Below, piece after piece: positions 38,401 to 45,806 of a stretch of 64,000 bases of DNA (the first letter of the stretch is position 1; every line of letters begins with the position of its first letter). The position numbers and the translations under genes are program-made. The stretch lies in the NCBI RefSeq assembly GCF_018968705.1, contig NZ_CP076668.1, positions 1,860,001 through 1,924,000 on the forward strand, given 5' to 3'. Under the pieces are notes generated by a model, which had not been told where the DNA came from, ran no database searches, and was given only the letters and a program-made list of their open reading frames with translations. The DNA is from Pseudomonas lijiangensis (GTDB lineage Bacteria; Pseudomonadota; Gammaproteobacteria; Pseudomonadales; Pseudomonadaceae).

Positions 38401-41400
38401 AAGTGATGTTGAAAAGGTTGTAGATGGCGGAAGTTCAGGCCGAAGCGCCGTCATTCAATCGGGTGGTAGTGTATCTATTACAGCCACCCAGAATTTGCAG
38501 AATAGCGTCATTCGCCAAGACTATGTAGCCGCTGGCGGCACCAGCAAAGTACAGGGCATCAGCCCCTCTGGTACTGGCACGGCGATCATTCGCGTCAACG
38601 CCCAACTGCCACCTGATCTGTCCCAACAACAAGTCAACCCACTGACCCTGCCAGGCTTCAGCCTGCCCACCGGCCAGAATGGCCTGTTCCGCCTGAGTGC
38701 CCAGACCGGCAGTAACGTCGCCGCCACCCAAACCAGCACTGCGCCCCAAAACTGGACGCTCGGCAGTGCCAGCGTATCTGTCGCCCAACGCGAGCAAACC
38801 GTTTCCGATACCCAGGCCAGAACACTTCAGTTCGGGACAGCCGGGCAGGTTTCGGCGGCCACTCGCCAACTGGCCGATGTGGTCCGACAGAACTCGGGCT
38901 TGAGCGCCAACGCTTCCGCCTTTGACTCCAGTGCCCCGGCCGATTCAGCGACCCGTCTGCAACTCACCGGTCATAGCGCCGGGTCCACAGGTCTGACGCA
39001 GGTTGCCGACGTGACCCAGGTTCAGGGCCAGAACGGCACCGTTCCCTTGCCCGGTCAGGGGGCGACAACCGTTCCCGTCATTACCCCTGTGGCTTCCAGC
39101 AACACCACGGCTCAGAACGGCACGACCACGCCGACGGTTGCGCCGATCAGCCAGGTCGCCCGGGTCCAGGCCTTACCCGGTAATACAGCGCCGCCGAATC
39201 CACATAAATACCTGATCGAAACCAACCCGGTCCTGACCGACCTGCGTCAGTTCATGAGTTCGGACTACCTGCTGGCCGGCCTGGGCTACGACCCGGAAGC
39301 CAGTGCCAAGCGCCTCGGTGATGGCCTGTACGAACAGCGTCTTGTCCAGCAAGCCATCGTGGCCCGTACCGGTCAGGCATTCCTGGCCGGGCAGACCTCC
39401 AACGAGGCCCAGCTCAAGTACCTGATGAACAACGCCATCGCCAGCAAGGAGCAACTGAACCTGGCGATCGGGGTGACATTGAGTCCACCCCAAGTGGCAG
39501 CCCTGACCCACGACATCGTGTGGCTCGAAGAACATGAGGTCAATGGCGAAAAAGTCCTGGTGCCCGTGCTCTACCTGGCCCAGGCCAACAACCGCCTTGG
39601 CCCGACCGGTGCGCTGATCGCGGGCAACGATGTCACGCTGACGGCGGGCCAAGAGCTCGATAACGTCGGGACATTACGCGCCACCAATAACCTGTCGGCA
39701 ACGGCGGGCACGAATCTGGTCAACGTCGGCCTGATCGAGGCAGGCAATCGCCTTGACCTGCTGGCAGGCAACGACCTGATCAACAAGGCGGGCGGCATTC
39801 TGTATGGCCGCGATGTAACGCTGAGCGCTACCCGTGGCGATGTTGTCAACGAGCGTACCGTTATTCGCGATCAGCAAAGTGCTGGGGTGCTTCAGGACTT
39901 CGTTGAGAATGCCGCCCGTATCGAGTCTGCAAACGATCTTGTTATGAAGGCTGGCCGCGATGTGATGAATATCGGTGGCACCCTGCAGGCCGGTCGTGAC
40001 CTCAGCTTGATTGCCGGTCGTGACCTGAATATCGGCGCGGCACAAACCGAAACAGAGCGTACATTCAGCCCGAACAATACCCAGTCCAGCATCACGCAAC
40101 TGGGCTCCAGCGTCAGCGTCGGCCGTGACCTCATGGCCCTGTCGGGACGCGATATCAATGTTGTCGCCAGCGATATCGACGCCAAGCGCAACATCGCCAT
40201 GGCCGCGACCGAGAACATGACCATCAGCTCGGCGGCAGACGAAACCCACTCTCTGTCCAGAAGCAAGAAGCTCACCGTCCAGACCGACCATGTCAAACAA
40301 GTCTCCGCCGACCTGAATGCCGGCGGCAGCATTGCCCTGAACGCCGGCCAGGACCTGGCCGTCATCTCCAGCCGAATCACCGCAGGCGAAAACGCCAACC
40401 TCTCGGCAGGCGAAAACCTCAGCATCCTGGCCGCGCAGGACAGTGACTACTACCTCTACGACAAGAAGAGCAAAGGCAGTTGGGGCAAAAAGAAAACCAA
40501 ACGCGATGAAGTGACCGATATCCGCAATGTCGGCAGCGAAATCACATCCGGCGGCGACCTGACGCTGGAGAGCGGTGGCGACCAGTTGTATCAGGTGGCC
40601 AAGCTTACCAGTGGCAATGATCTGACCATTGACAGTGGTGGGGGCATCACCTTTGAAGGGGTGAAGGACCTGCATCAGGAGAGCCATACCAAGAGCAGTA
40701 GCAGCCTGGCCTGGACCTCAATGAAAGGGAAGGGCCGCACCGACGAAACCCTGCGCCAGACAGAAATGGTGGCCAAAGGTGAGCTTGCGATTCGTGCTGT
40801 TGAAGGCCTGAAGATCGATATCAAACAAGTTGACCAGCAAACCGTCAGCCAGACCATCGATGCCATGGTCCAGGCTGACCCGCAACTGGCCTGGTTGAAA
40901 GAGGCCGAAAAGCGTGGGGATGTGGACTGGCGGCAGGTGAAGGAGCTGCATGACTCCTTCAAATACAGCAATTCCAGTCTGGGTCAGGGCGCGATGTTGG
41001 CGATCATGATCATTGTGACCGTATTGACTGCTGGTGCAGCAAGTGCGCTGGCAGCATCTGCCGGGAGTTTTGTGGGGGCCGGATCCACAATGGCAGCAGC
41101 AACGGCTGCTACAACGGCCACTGCAACGACAGCGGCTACAGCGGCCACCGCAGCGGGTCTTGGCAATGTGATTGCCACCGCAGCCCTGACCTCTATGGCG
41201 GGTACAGCTGTGGTGGGCACCATCAATAACAAAGGCAACATAGGGGCAGCTTTAAAGGAGACATTCAGTAGTGACGGCTTGAAGAACGCCGCTATTGCTG
41301 GTCTGACGGCAGGTATCACCACTGGCGTTATTGATCCTAATTTTAAGGGTACTGCCAAACCGTTTAATAGTTTTACCAAAGGATTTGACCTGTCGACACT

Positions 41401-43582
41401 CAGTGGCATTGGTGGCTTTGCAGTCAATGCCGGTGCGCAGGGGGTGGCTTCGGGGTTGATCAATACGGCCATTAATGGTGGCAGCCTCGGTGACAATCTG
41501 GCCAGCGGTCTTGTTTCGCAGGCAGGGAACGTGGTGGCAGCGGTCGGTTTCTATCAGATCGGTAGTATCGCGGACGAAAATTATTGGAAAGCCTTCGGTA
41601 AGAAAGATACGCAAGGGATGGCTTTCTGGGCTGAGGGTGGCATGGGGCGTACCGCATTGCATGCCTTGATGGGAGGTGCTGTCTCTTCGGCAACCGGTAG
41701 TGACTTCATGACCGGAGCCGTTGCTGCAGGTGCCAGTCAAGCAATGGCTGGAGTGCTGAATGATGTACTGAGCAAACACCCAGAGTTCCGTGAGGCCGCG
41801 TCAAAGCTTGTGGGCTTGACTGCCGCAGGTGTGGCCGGAGGTGATGTCGATAAAGCTGTGTGGGTTGCCGGAATGGCAGACCAATACAACCGCCAGTTGC
41901 ACCCACTCGAAGAAAAATGGCTTAAAGAAAATGCTAAAGAGTTTGCTGACAAGGTAGGCATCACTGAGCAAGAGGCTATGGAGCGCCTGAGTCAGCAAGC
42001 CTTGAAAGATGTGGATTATCTATGGCGGGCTCGACTTGCTGATGGGGATGACAGTGCCGCGAAAGCGTTTCTTTCATCCTCAGAGAAAACCTTCGTCAAT
42101 GACTTGGGGGAAGCTCAAGCGCTTTTCACCACGAATGGTCAGCAACTGTTCAGGCCGGAAATGTTCGCGGATACGGCTGATCGCACGTTTTACCGACAGT
42201 TCGTACAGAGCGGCATCAGCCGTGAGTTGAGCTCTGGTCTGATCAAGGAGATCAAGGATTCCGGCATTGACTTGAAGGACGGATCAATCGATCTGCTGAA
42301 AGCAGCCGTCGATAATCCATCTGCTGTTGTGAGTGGGTTATGGGAAGGGATTAAAGGACTCCCTCAAAGTGTCGTCGATGGCTTCAGGGAAAGTGGAAAT
42401 GCCATTGGCGAAGGTGCTGCCGTTGCACTCAATGAAGACCTAAGCGACAAGCTCAATGCTCTTTATGATACCGATGTATCGGCTGCCCAGCAGGCCTTGT
42501 TACTGATCCGTACTGTCAGCGTAGTAACCGGGGCCGGAGCTGTTGGCAAAACCGGCGTCAAGCTCACCGGAGATGTTGCAAAAGCCGTTGGTTCCAAGCT
42601 GGACGAGATGCTCGAGAAGGCTGTCGTCAAAAACGATACGGGTAAAGGCGCACCTGATCTTGCGAATAACAACTTCGGTTCAGAAGGCCCTTGCTGCTTT
42701 GCTGCCGGAACGATGGTTTCCACCCCTGACGGTGATCGAGCAATCGATACGCTCAAGGTCGGCGATATTGTCTGGAGCAAACCCGAGAAAGGCGGCAAGC
42801 CGTTTGCAGCAGCGATCCTTGCAACGCATGTGCGTACCGATCAGCCGATCTACCGCCTCAAACTTAAAAGCGTGCGTCAGGACGGTGAGGCCGAGAATGA
42901 AACCCTGCTGGTTACACCGGGCCACCCGTTCTACGTACCTGCCCAGCGTGACTTCGTACCGGTCATCGACCTGAAACCAGGCGACAGGTTGCAGTCCCTG
43001 GAGGATGGTGCCAGCGAGAACACCTCATCCGAGGTTGAGTCGCTGGAGCTTTACTTGCCCGAGGGCAAAACGTATAACCTTACGGTCGATGTCGGGCATA
43101 CGTTCTACGTCGGTAAGCTGAAGACCTGGGTGCATAACACCGGGCCTTGCGTCTTGCCGGAGGGGTATTTTGGGAGCAACGGTGGAACTGTTAGCTCCGG
43201 CGCTGAAAATGCGGCCTTGTATCCAAAGCTAAAAGAGCAACTGATACAAGAAAACCTGAGCAAAATTGCTGCTCAGGACTCGAGATTAGCGGCGGCCGTA
43301 AGCGGTAGTGGAACGAAAAATCCAAACTTTTCTATAGGTCAAGGTACATCTTACGAAGCTAATGAGTTGGGCAAAACCTGGGTTGGAGATGGTGCGAAAA
43401 AAACAAGTGATGGGCTTGGTCTGATTAGCGCAGACGGTACCCGAGTATATAGACCGCCAACACCTAAAGATTCATCTTTTGCAACGACAGGCGTGCAGGC
43501 AAACTTTGAAATGTACAAAATTAATTCTATAACAGGCCAGCGTGTAAAAGTAAGTAATGGTCATTTGAATGTGGCTGATTAG
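29453..43582 (+). CDS. cdiA: Giant TpsA/CdiA exoprotein with Hint domain and C-terminal toxin
   Basis: A 4709-residue filamentous-haemagglutinin protein, predicted to be a contact-dependent growth-inhibition effector. An extended signal peptide (about 1-48) precedes the TPS secretion domain, with NPYG at 157-160 and ITCNGCGFLN next to it. Dozens of roughly 20-residue repeats of the LDN-x-G-G-x-I-S-S type follow. Residues about 2795-2995, encoded by an AT-rich block, interrupt them and may bind the receptor. A second repeat region, an Ala/Thr-rich hydrophobic pre-toxin part (about 3841-3925) and a DUF637-like part follow. A Hint autoprocessing domain spans 4414 (CCFAAGT) to 4562 (VHN). The last 147 residues are the toxin; the GxGTxxEAxxLGxxWVG, DGTRVYRPP and QANFE pattern resembles CdiA tRNase-type tips, an inference from memory. 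An Imm8-like gene follows directly. Confidence 0.9.
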   Translation: MDVRQLAFLARQPSAALKEREHFWGLPKRGIALILANAMFWQPMWAQADGIVVSGSGTGLAQAGNGVPIVNIATPNATGLSHNQFQQYNVDAQGLILNNIAQQNGATQLGGIIVGNPNLNNGVAAQVILNEVVGANASQLKGYTEVAGQAARVIVANPYGITCNGCGFLNTPQVTLTTGKPVLDSNGGLVRFNVQNGSVAIEGLGLNADNVDQFDIITRSAKINAELHAKKLNIIAGRNDVDAQTLSATALADDGSAKPELAIDSSALGGMYVGAVKLVGTEAGVGVRLASNVAASAGDIQIDANGKLTLSQAVASGAVAVKANAVEVKGPLYAGTSLSVTTPGDLAIQQNVAARDVVTLSSTGQLTNTAIIEAGINPDNSRNTTGDVVLSAGNLTNTGSVVASRALQATATQTLNNQGGTLSGQASTRITATTLDNRQSGRILSQGGSVEVTASGVSNGQKGLISSAGTLTINAASLDNQQGVVRSTGASTLTVTDAVVNQGGEVLSEAGLTLTSGRLDNSRSGRITGKGVTVTTGAFDNHLDGRLTSTEALRLTAAQVNNSEAGRIASAMALTAVVTGLDQHADGRLYSNGDVSLDLGNGHLNNQDGLITAPGQLLLKKLGTVNNQSGEISSAQGFTLAATSLDNTDGKVLSDQALIVRIDQVLTNLRGRVSGTGLELSAATLNNTQGVVRSTGLLTLNAGAVTNTAGSLTSTGASTLTVTDAMVNQGGEVLSDTGLTLTSGRLDNSRSGRIAGKGVTVTTGAFDNHLDGRLTSTEALRLTAAQVNNSEAGRIASAMALTAVVTGLDQHADGRLYSKGDVSLDLGNGHLNNQDGLITAPGQLLLTRLGTVNNQRGEISGAQGFTLAATSLDNTDGTVLSDEALIVRIDKALTNLRGLVSGKGVDLTAATLNNDSGEVSSEAGLTLDVTGDVSNRQGLLSSAAAITVEAQSLDNAEGQVMADEELTVILAQALDNQAGTLGAGLGLDLRAASLDNRLAGAVLTDGQLDITLTGTLDNRTGGQVQAKGMLTLTSQVLNNQGGRVVGQDLLTVHSDSALNRGGVIRADQLMKLFIGDLDNSQTGLTAAQKGAITSQAGLEFIGQRLDNQNGLLNAVGVMTLQADTLLNGSGRIASQSDLIATVDTVSQQGGELVAQGTLTLTGQSLDNRAGGLVGATKALKLTVDDIDNRAGEVSSQVGVELIGDRLDNRDGGKVLAGTALHLLVERVINENKGLLFGQTLTLDGQRLDNAGGTLASQLAQTLTLTGALNNRAGLLSSEAALTVKAASLDNTGGTLSSAGAIKVTTDDALINQGGSITTDAALTVVSGSLDNSQKGKLSGQGATKVTTGAFDNRQGGQLTSRDTLELIAGQVINQSAGRIASALALTASVTSLDQQGGELFSNTTLSLDLNNGQLNNQGGLINSPGALLLKNLKAVDNQGGEISSAQAFTLKAQSLDNSGGKLLGSQALTLDLVEFFRNLKGTVSATGLTIDSDSLTNDEGLISSRADMTLTVDQALSNVKGTVIADGDLDVSAATGNNAQGEISSQKALTAVIGNLQQQGGQLFALGSLSLTGDTLNNRLKGFVGAGDALTLTVEDIDNQGGEISSQQGITLTGQTLTNSGGQVLAQQALTLAIAKATTNRNDGVLSGKTGLTLTGASLDNTGGVISGLSGLGLDLSGALDNTQGLISSEGKLTIEAGSLTNTAGSVSSAGTLTLDMVGTLGNQGGELVTDDALTLTSTGLDNSQQGTVSAKGRVTIDTGDLDNSQKGRISSGERLDLTAARLTNHGGSIASQQALVASVSSLEQHKGSLTSATALSLDVNQGLLDNQGGLINAPGTLLLKNLKTVLNQGGEISSAQAFTLNAQSLDNSGGTLLSNQLLTLRIAQALNNVKGMIAAAGVDATAASLDNSGGTLTSRNALDLTVTGLLTNRDKGLINAAETLKITSGDLNNRAGQLLGTTALTLDSAALDTGVKGLINSQGTLTLTADSLSADTGGEVSAKGDMTLVLKALSLDASRLIGQAGLSLDLNGADLNNRAGLITATGPLTVKQVRDVNNQGGEISSAQSFTLTAQTLDNSGGQLISSNLLTLNADSLLNQNGLISGWQGLDVTATSLDNRNRGTLSSRNGAVDVDLSGALLNSGAGALVSQTALTVTADSLDNRGGILSSGTAQTLTVTGLLNNSQSGLIDSGADLTLTANALDNSAGTLISTGKATLDLIGALTNTGGKLASGGDWLLKRSSAVHNQGGQLISQRLMTLTTGLLDNSTTGTVAANGTLLITATGKVLNHTDGLIYSQNAGVELDATSLDNTRGAVQGQSTLKVETSEGIDNLNGRLIAQNGDLTVEAARLDNRGGLLSSLKGLFTAQISGVLKNGYDLAANRQGGVIQAQRLSLTALGGFDNYGGRVSASTGEALLTTANLDNRNGGIYAKGLVRVIAKDLDNSGDNDGQIAGGQVDLRLTGDLNNRLGIIESDSTLAIKAASLDNQTGQIRSLGTLDAADFQIGTLFDNRRGTVEVANSNLILNAASFLNASGNLLHAGTGTFDLSTANLMQASGNLVTRGGLTVTADNWTNSSVIQAGHLTVNVGTFNQTASGQLLASSAFVGTGGSWTNEGVIASDGTLSLNLSGGYGGGGRTSSLGTLGLTASQLALTSTASLMGGARTELNITGLASNYGRLTSAADLIVNAGSVTNYGTLGATQNLTFTTASLLNSQGLIFSGGDMQANVGSLTNLKGDFYALNNLTIKGYGVERANQVSNISGSMESGGNFAISATAFENRTEGSDSTQVSTAGRTLVKGILATKCQICSNGSYLVDYVIKEYFEGGQDADVTISSLLVSGRNFNFSGDDFLNSKSAISAAGDIDISAVNVKNLGAVGGSIERTRTYASNGPETLEYALYYNQRNNPEFPGFYYVDGSGSLRLGVVSEETFFRPGRETDLRSFRTVVKDAVTSVVVAYLPRSYPAVPVSLYDRNNLVEVPELITRSGLVSDVEKVVDGGSSGRSAVIQSGGSVSITATQNLQNSVIRQDYVAAGGTSKVQGISPSGTGTAIIRVNAQLPPDLSQQQVNPLTLPGFSLPTGQNGLFRLSAQTGSNVAATQTSTAPQNWTLGSASVSVAQREQTVSDTQARTLQFGTAGQVSAATRQLADVVRQNSGLSANASAFDSSAPADSATRLQLTGHSAGSTGLTQVADVTQVQGQNGTVPLPGQGATTVPVITPVASSNTTAQNGTTTPTVAPISQVARVQALPGNTAPPNPHKYLIETNPVLTDLRQFMSSDYLLAGLGYDPEASAKRLGDGLYEQRLVQQAIVARTGQAFLAGQTSNEAQLKYLMNNAIASKEQLNLAIGVTLSPPQVAALTHDIVWLEEHEVNGEKVLVPVLYLAQANNRLGPTGALIAGNDVTLTAGQELDNVGTLRATNNLSATAGTNLVNVGLIEAGNRLDLLAGNDLINKAGGILYGRDVTLSATRGDVVNERTVIRDQQSAGVLQDFVENAARIESANDLVMKAGRDVMNIGGTLQAGRDLSLIAGRDLNIGAAQTETERTFSPNNTQSSITQLGSSVSVGRDLMALSGRDINVVASDIDAKRNIAMAATENMTISSAADETHSLSRSKKLTVQTDHVKQVSADLNAGGSIALNAGQDLAVISSRITAGENANLSAGENLSILAAQDSDYYLYDKKSKGSWGKKKTKRDEVTDIRNVGSEITSGGDLTLESGGDQLYQVAKLTSGNDLTIDSGGGITFEGVKDLHQESHTKSSSSLAWTSMKGKGRTDETLRQTEMVAKGELAIRAVEGLKIDIKQVDQQTVSQTIDAMVQADPQLAWLKEAEKRGDVDWRQVKELHDSFKYSNSSLGQGAMLAIMIIVTVLTAGAASALAASAGSFVGAGSTMAAATAATTATATTAATAATAAGLGNVIATAALTSMAGTAVVGTINNKGNIGAALKETFSSDGLKNAAIAGLTAGITTGVIDPNFKGTAKPFNSFTKGFDLSTLSGIGGFAVNAGAQGVASGLINTAINGGSLGDNLASGLVSQAGNVVAAVGFYQIGSIADENYWKAFGKKDTQGMAFWAEGGMGRTALHALMGGAVSSATGSDFMTGAVAAGASQAMAGVLNDVLSKHPEFREAASKLVGLTAAGVAGGDVDKAVWVAGMADQYNRQLHPLEEKWLKENAKEFADKVGITEQEAMERLSQQALKDVDYLWRARLADGDDSAAKAFLSSSEKTFVNDLGEAQALFTTNGQQLFRPEMFADTADRTFYRQFVQSGISRELSSGLIKEIKDSGIDLKDGSIDLLKAAVDNPSAVVSGLWEGIKGLPQSVVDGFRESGNAIGEGAAVALNEDLSDKLNALYDTDVSAAQQALLLIRTVSVVTGAGAVGKTGVKLTGDVAKAVGSKLDEMLEKAVVKNDTGKGAPDLANNNFGSEGPCCFAAGTMVSTPDGDRAIDTLKVGDIVWSKPEKGGKPFAAAILATHVRTDQPIYRLKLKSVRQDGEAENETLLVTPGHPFYVPAQRDFVPVIDLKPGDRLQSLEDGASENTSSEVESLELYLPEGKTYNLTVDVGHTFYVGKLKTWVHNTGPCVLPEGYFGSNGGTVSSGAENAALYPKLKEQLIQENLSKIAAQDSRLAAAVSGSGTKNPNFSIGQGTSYEANELGKTWVGDGAKKTSDGLGLISADGTRVYRPPTPKDSSFATTGVQANFEMYKINSITGQRVKVSNGHLNVAD
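30913..32195 (+). repeat. Tandem near-identical 0.6-kb duplication inside cdiA
   Basis: The segment from 30913 to about 31520 is repeated from 31594 to about 32195, an offset of 681 bases (227 codons, in frame). Long stretches are identical, for example around GCCTCGACCCTGACCGTCAC. Confidence 0.8.
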
Positions 43583-43590
43583 GAGGGATG

Positions 43591-43938
43591 ATGCGTGCTG
43601 TTGTAAAGGGGATTTCTAATGATATTTTTGATGTTGAAAATTACTGCCCTGAGAATATAGAGAGTTTTTCTTTGAGCCTTCGTATTCGAATTGGGCTTGA
43701 TTGCACGCAAGGAGCAGATGACTTTGAGCTTTTAATCTGTACTCCGAAGTGGCTAGAGGAGACAGTATGGACGGAGCGTTGGGGGAGAGGTCTATTAATT
43801 GTCCGAGAATATAATTTTTCGACTATTAATGAATTGATTCATGAATATGTGAATCGTTGTGAGGGAGACAGCTGGGAGGCTATCGTTATACAGCTAGGAA
43901 AGGTGTTTTTTTGGGAGTTTGATGATTACCAAGCCTAG
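43591..43938 (+). CDS. cdiI: Imm8-like immunity protein
   Basis: A small acidic protein (115 residues) whose gene starts nine bases after the exoprotein stop, with AGGAGG spanning 43581-43586; an ATG at 43588 would add one Met. The composition and the blocks ENYCPENIESFSLSLRIRIG, DFELLICTPKWLEE and WGRGLLIVREYNFSTINELI match the Imm8 family of polymorphic-toxin immunity proteins as I know it. Position and AT-rich codons agree with a cognate inhibitor that protects siblings from the CdiA tip. Binding has not been shown. Confidence 0.8.
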   Translation: MRAVVKGISNDIFDVENYCPENIESFSLSLRIRIGLDCTQGADDFELLICTPKWLEETVWTERWGRGLLIVREYNFSTINELIHEYVNRCEGDSWEAIVIQLGKVFFWEFDDYQA

Positions 43939-43981
43939 GAAGAAACGCTAATGGTAATACCGTCTATCCGCTTTAGTAGCC

Positions 43982-44137
43982 GCCCAACGTGACTTCGTAC
44001 CGCTAATCGACCTGAAACCAGGCGACAGGCTGCAGTCCCTGGAAGATGGCGCCAGCGAGAACACCTCATCTGAGGTTGAGCCGCTGGAGCTTTAATTTTC
44101 CTCGGCAAAACGTATAACCTTACAGTTGATGTAGGGC
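43982..44137 (+). pseudogene. Broken duplicate of the CdiA Hint domain
   Basis: This stretch is a close copy of 42941-43096 (offset 1041 bases, then 1040 after a one-base deletion). It carries a new stop at the TAC-to-TAA change after LEPLEL and a frameshift just behind it. Homology begins and ends abruptly, marking recombination break points. It is the scar of a displaced CdiA tip. Confidence 0.85.
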
Positions 44138-44138
44138 G

Positions 44139-45131
44139 TTGCATAAAGAGCGTGAATATGAGCTGCAAGAGCGAGCACGCGCTATTCAGCTTCAGTCCTT
44201 GCAGGAGGGTGGCTGGTCTCTGGAGGATTACAACAAAGCCCTTTACGACGATTACTTTGCCAGTAAGGGGCTTGATAAGGGCGAGATAACTTTTGACGGA
44301 TACGACCCTGCAAAAACGTTGGGCTACATGCTTTCCGAGAGGGGCATCGGCGCTGCTAACGCTCTCATCAAATGGCCAGGTGAGGTCCTTGGCGGTATAG
44401 TCAGTACCGTCACTCATCCTTTGGATACTTTGGCGGGAGCTGCGCAGAGCGTTTGGTCCGCTGCGGGTTCAGTAGCCGGATGGGCGACCAGTCCCATACC
44501 TGCTCAAGGGCTTGAGCGTGTGGGAGACCAATTACTCGCGCAGTCCGAGCAGCAAGCTGGCGAACTCATTTTCGACACTGTAAGTGGCTTGATTACCACG
44601 ACGATTGGTGGGGTTGCGGTCAAGTGGGTTGGTGGTAAGTGGGTTCGGGCGGGGGACGTAAATAGTGGAAATGTTAGTAGCAACCTCGGACTAGCTGATT
44701 ATCTGTTACCTGATGCCGATTTTGTTGGTCGTGGCGTTGTTCGACCTGACCTGAAAGATCACCTTGTAGATGCAACCCGCTCAGGAAAGCAGATATCAGG
44801 AGGCCATGATCTGGAAAATTTTATGCAAGCATTGACAGAGCATTCGGGTACGTCATCAAGGTTTGAAGTCGCTCCAGGGATCTATAAAGTAGAATATCGA
44901 TTGCCAAATGCTACGAAAGATGCAGTCAAGACAGTATATGATCCAAAAGTTTATCCAGATATGGCGAATATGGCTAATGAGGCCGCTCATAAAGCGTTGA
45001 TTCAGTATCAATTAACAGGTGGTTCGGTGCAGGAGGTCGTTGTGGGGAAGGTTAGATTTCAAGTTCCAATTAATATTAGAGGCGAGCAGGTGTATGTTCC
45101 TACGGCTTTTCCTATCGGTGTTGTGAAATGA
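44139..45131 (+). pseudogene. Orphan CDI toxin tip, EndoU/BECR-like
   Basis: A 330-residue open frame beginning right after the Hint scar. It has no convincing start: the first possible codon is a TTG at 44139 without a ribosome-binding site. Residues 1-190 are a glycine/alanine-rich pre-toxin part (TLGYMLSERGIGAANALIKW). The last 140 residues read SGGHDLENFMQAL, then VAPGIYKVEYRLP, KTVYDPKVYPDM, NEAAHKAL and finally VYVPTAFPI. This order, with a GGH and a closing T-A-F-P, recalls EndoU-type RNase tips of CdiA proteins; the assignment is inferred. It probably is a silent cassette that can be swapped onto CdiA. The start of the next gene overlaps its stop (ATGA). Confidence 0.65.
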
Positions 45132-45484
45132 AGTGGGGTGAGCTTCCAGGAGATGATAGGGATCTATTGTTTTGGGTGCTTTGGTTTGCTATTGGGCATT
45201 ATTCTGACTTTGGTCTAAATGAGCTTTTAAAGAGGTTTTTTACAACGCATGTAGGACTTGCAGGAGATCCAGGTTGGGAGTTTGAGTATTTGAAAGATGA
45301 TGCGGGTTGTGAATCTTATGATTTTTTAGCTGATAGTGATTTTAGTGGGATAGAACCAGGGTTTCGAAACTATGAATTTGAAGTGGTTCGCGAGGCTATA
45401 AAAGAGTCCTTGCTTGCCCTTGCTGATAAAAGTCCTAATAAAGCTGATGAGGTAGCTAGTCTAATAGCTAATTATAGGCTTTGA
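45128..45484 (+). CDS. Probable immunity protein of the orphan tip
   Basis: A 118-residue acidic soluble protein (MKWGELPGDDRDLLFWVLWF). Its start overlaps the stop of the EndoU-like tip by four bases, the usual coupling of toxin and immunity. It contains no motif I recognise. It is AT-rich like its neighbours. Keeping it would protect the cell from siblings that still carry that tip; this is inference. Confidence 0.7.
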   Translation: MKWGELPGDDRDLLFWVLWFAIGHYSDFGLNELLKRFFTTHVGLAGDPGWEFEYLKDDAGCESYDFLADSDFSGIEPGFRNYEFEVVREAIKESLLALADKSPNKADEVASLIANYRL

Positions 45485-45535
45485 GTTTTTTAATAAAATG
45501 TAGCGGCTGATTTGATTTAGGGGACGTTTTCGGTT

Positions 45536-45688
45536 GTGGTCGATGAGGTGTCAACGAGCGAGGAAGACGCCGTAATGGAAGATAGAGTGACTTATAATGA
45601 GGTAAGGGCTTGGTTTTTGGGTAAGTATTATAGCTATTGCAAAGTCAAGCTCAGCCACAAAAGTTCATGGGCTGAAAGTGAAAGCTAA
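45536..45688 (+). CDS. Uncertain short frame in the cassette region
   Basis: A GTG-started 50-residue frame reading VVDEVSTSEEDAVMEDRVTY and on to SSWAESES. There is no good ribosome-binding site. It may be a remnant of another immunity gene or nothing at all. Confidence 0.25.
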   Translation: MVDEVSTSEEDAVMEDRVTYNEVRAWFLGKYYSYCKVKLSHKSSWAESES

Positions 45689-45806
45689 GTAGTTCGGTTA
45701 AAGTGGTTACGTTAAGCCCCCCCCCCGAGTATAGTGAAATCTGTAAACTTGGCTCTGGAGTGTTCCATAGCGCTGATGGCACCAAGGAATTCTGCATGTA
45801 AATTTT
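45680..45806 (+). pseudogene. Toxin-tip fragment behind a C10 homopolymer
   Basis: One frame runs through ten consecutive C (45717-45726) as TLSPPPEYSEICKLGSGVFH and continues SADGTKEFCM to a stop. The GVFHSADGTKEF part looks like the core of a polymorphic-toxin C-terminus (compare ADGTRQFRM-type tips), but the rest is missing. It is followed by small immunity-like genes, as a decayed third module would be. Confidence 0.4.

Noticed and set aside
29453..43582. Regular repeats in cdiA as a CRISPR-like array
   Set aside because: The repeats encode haemagglutinin units in a continuous frame and have no spacer structure.
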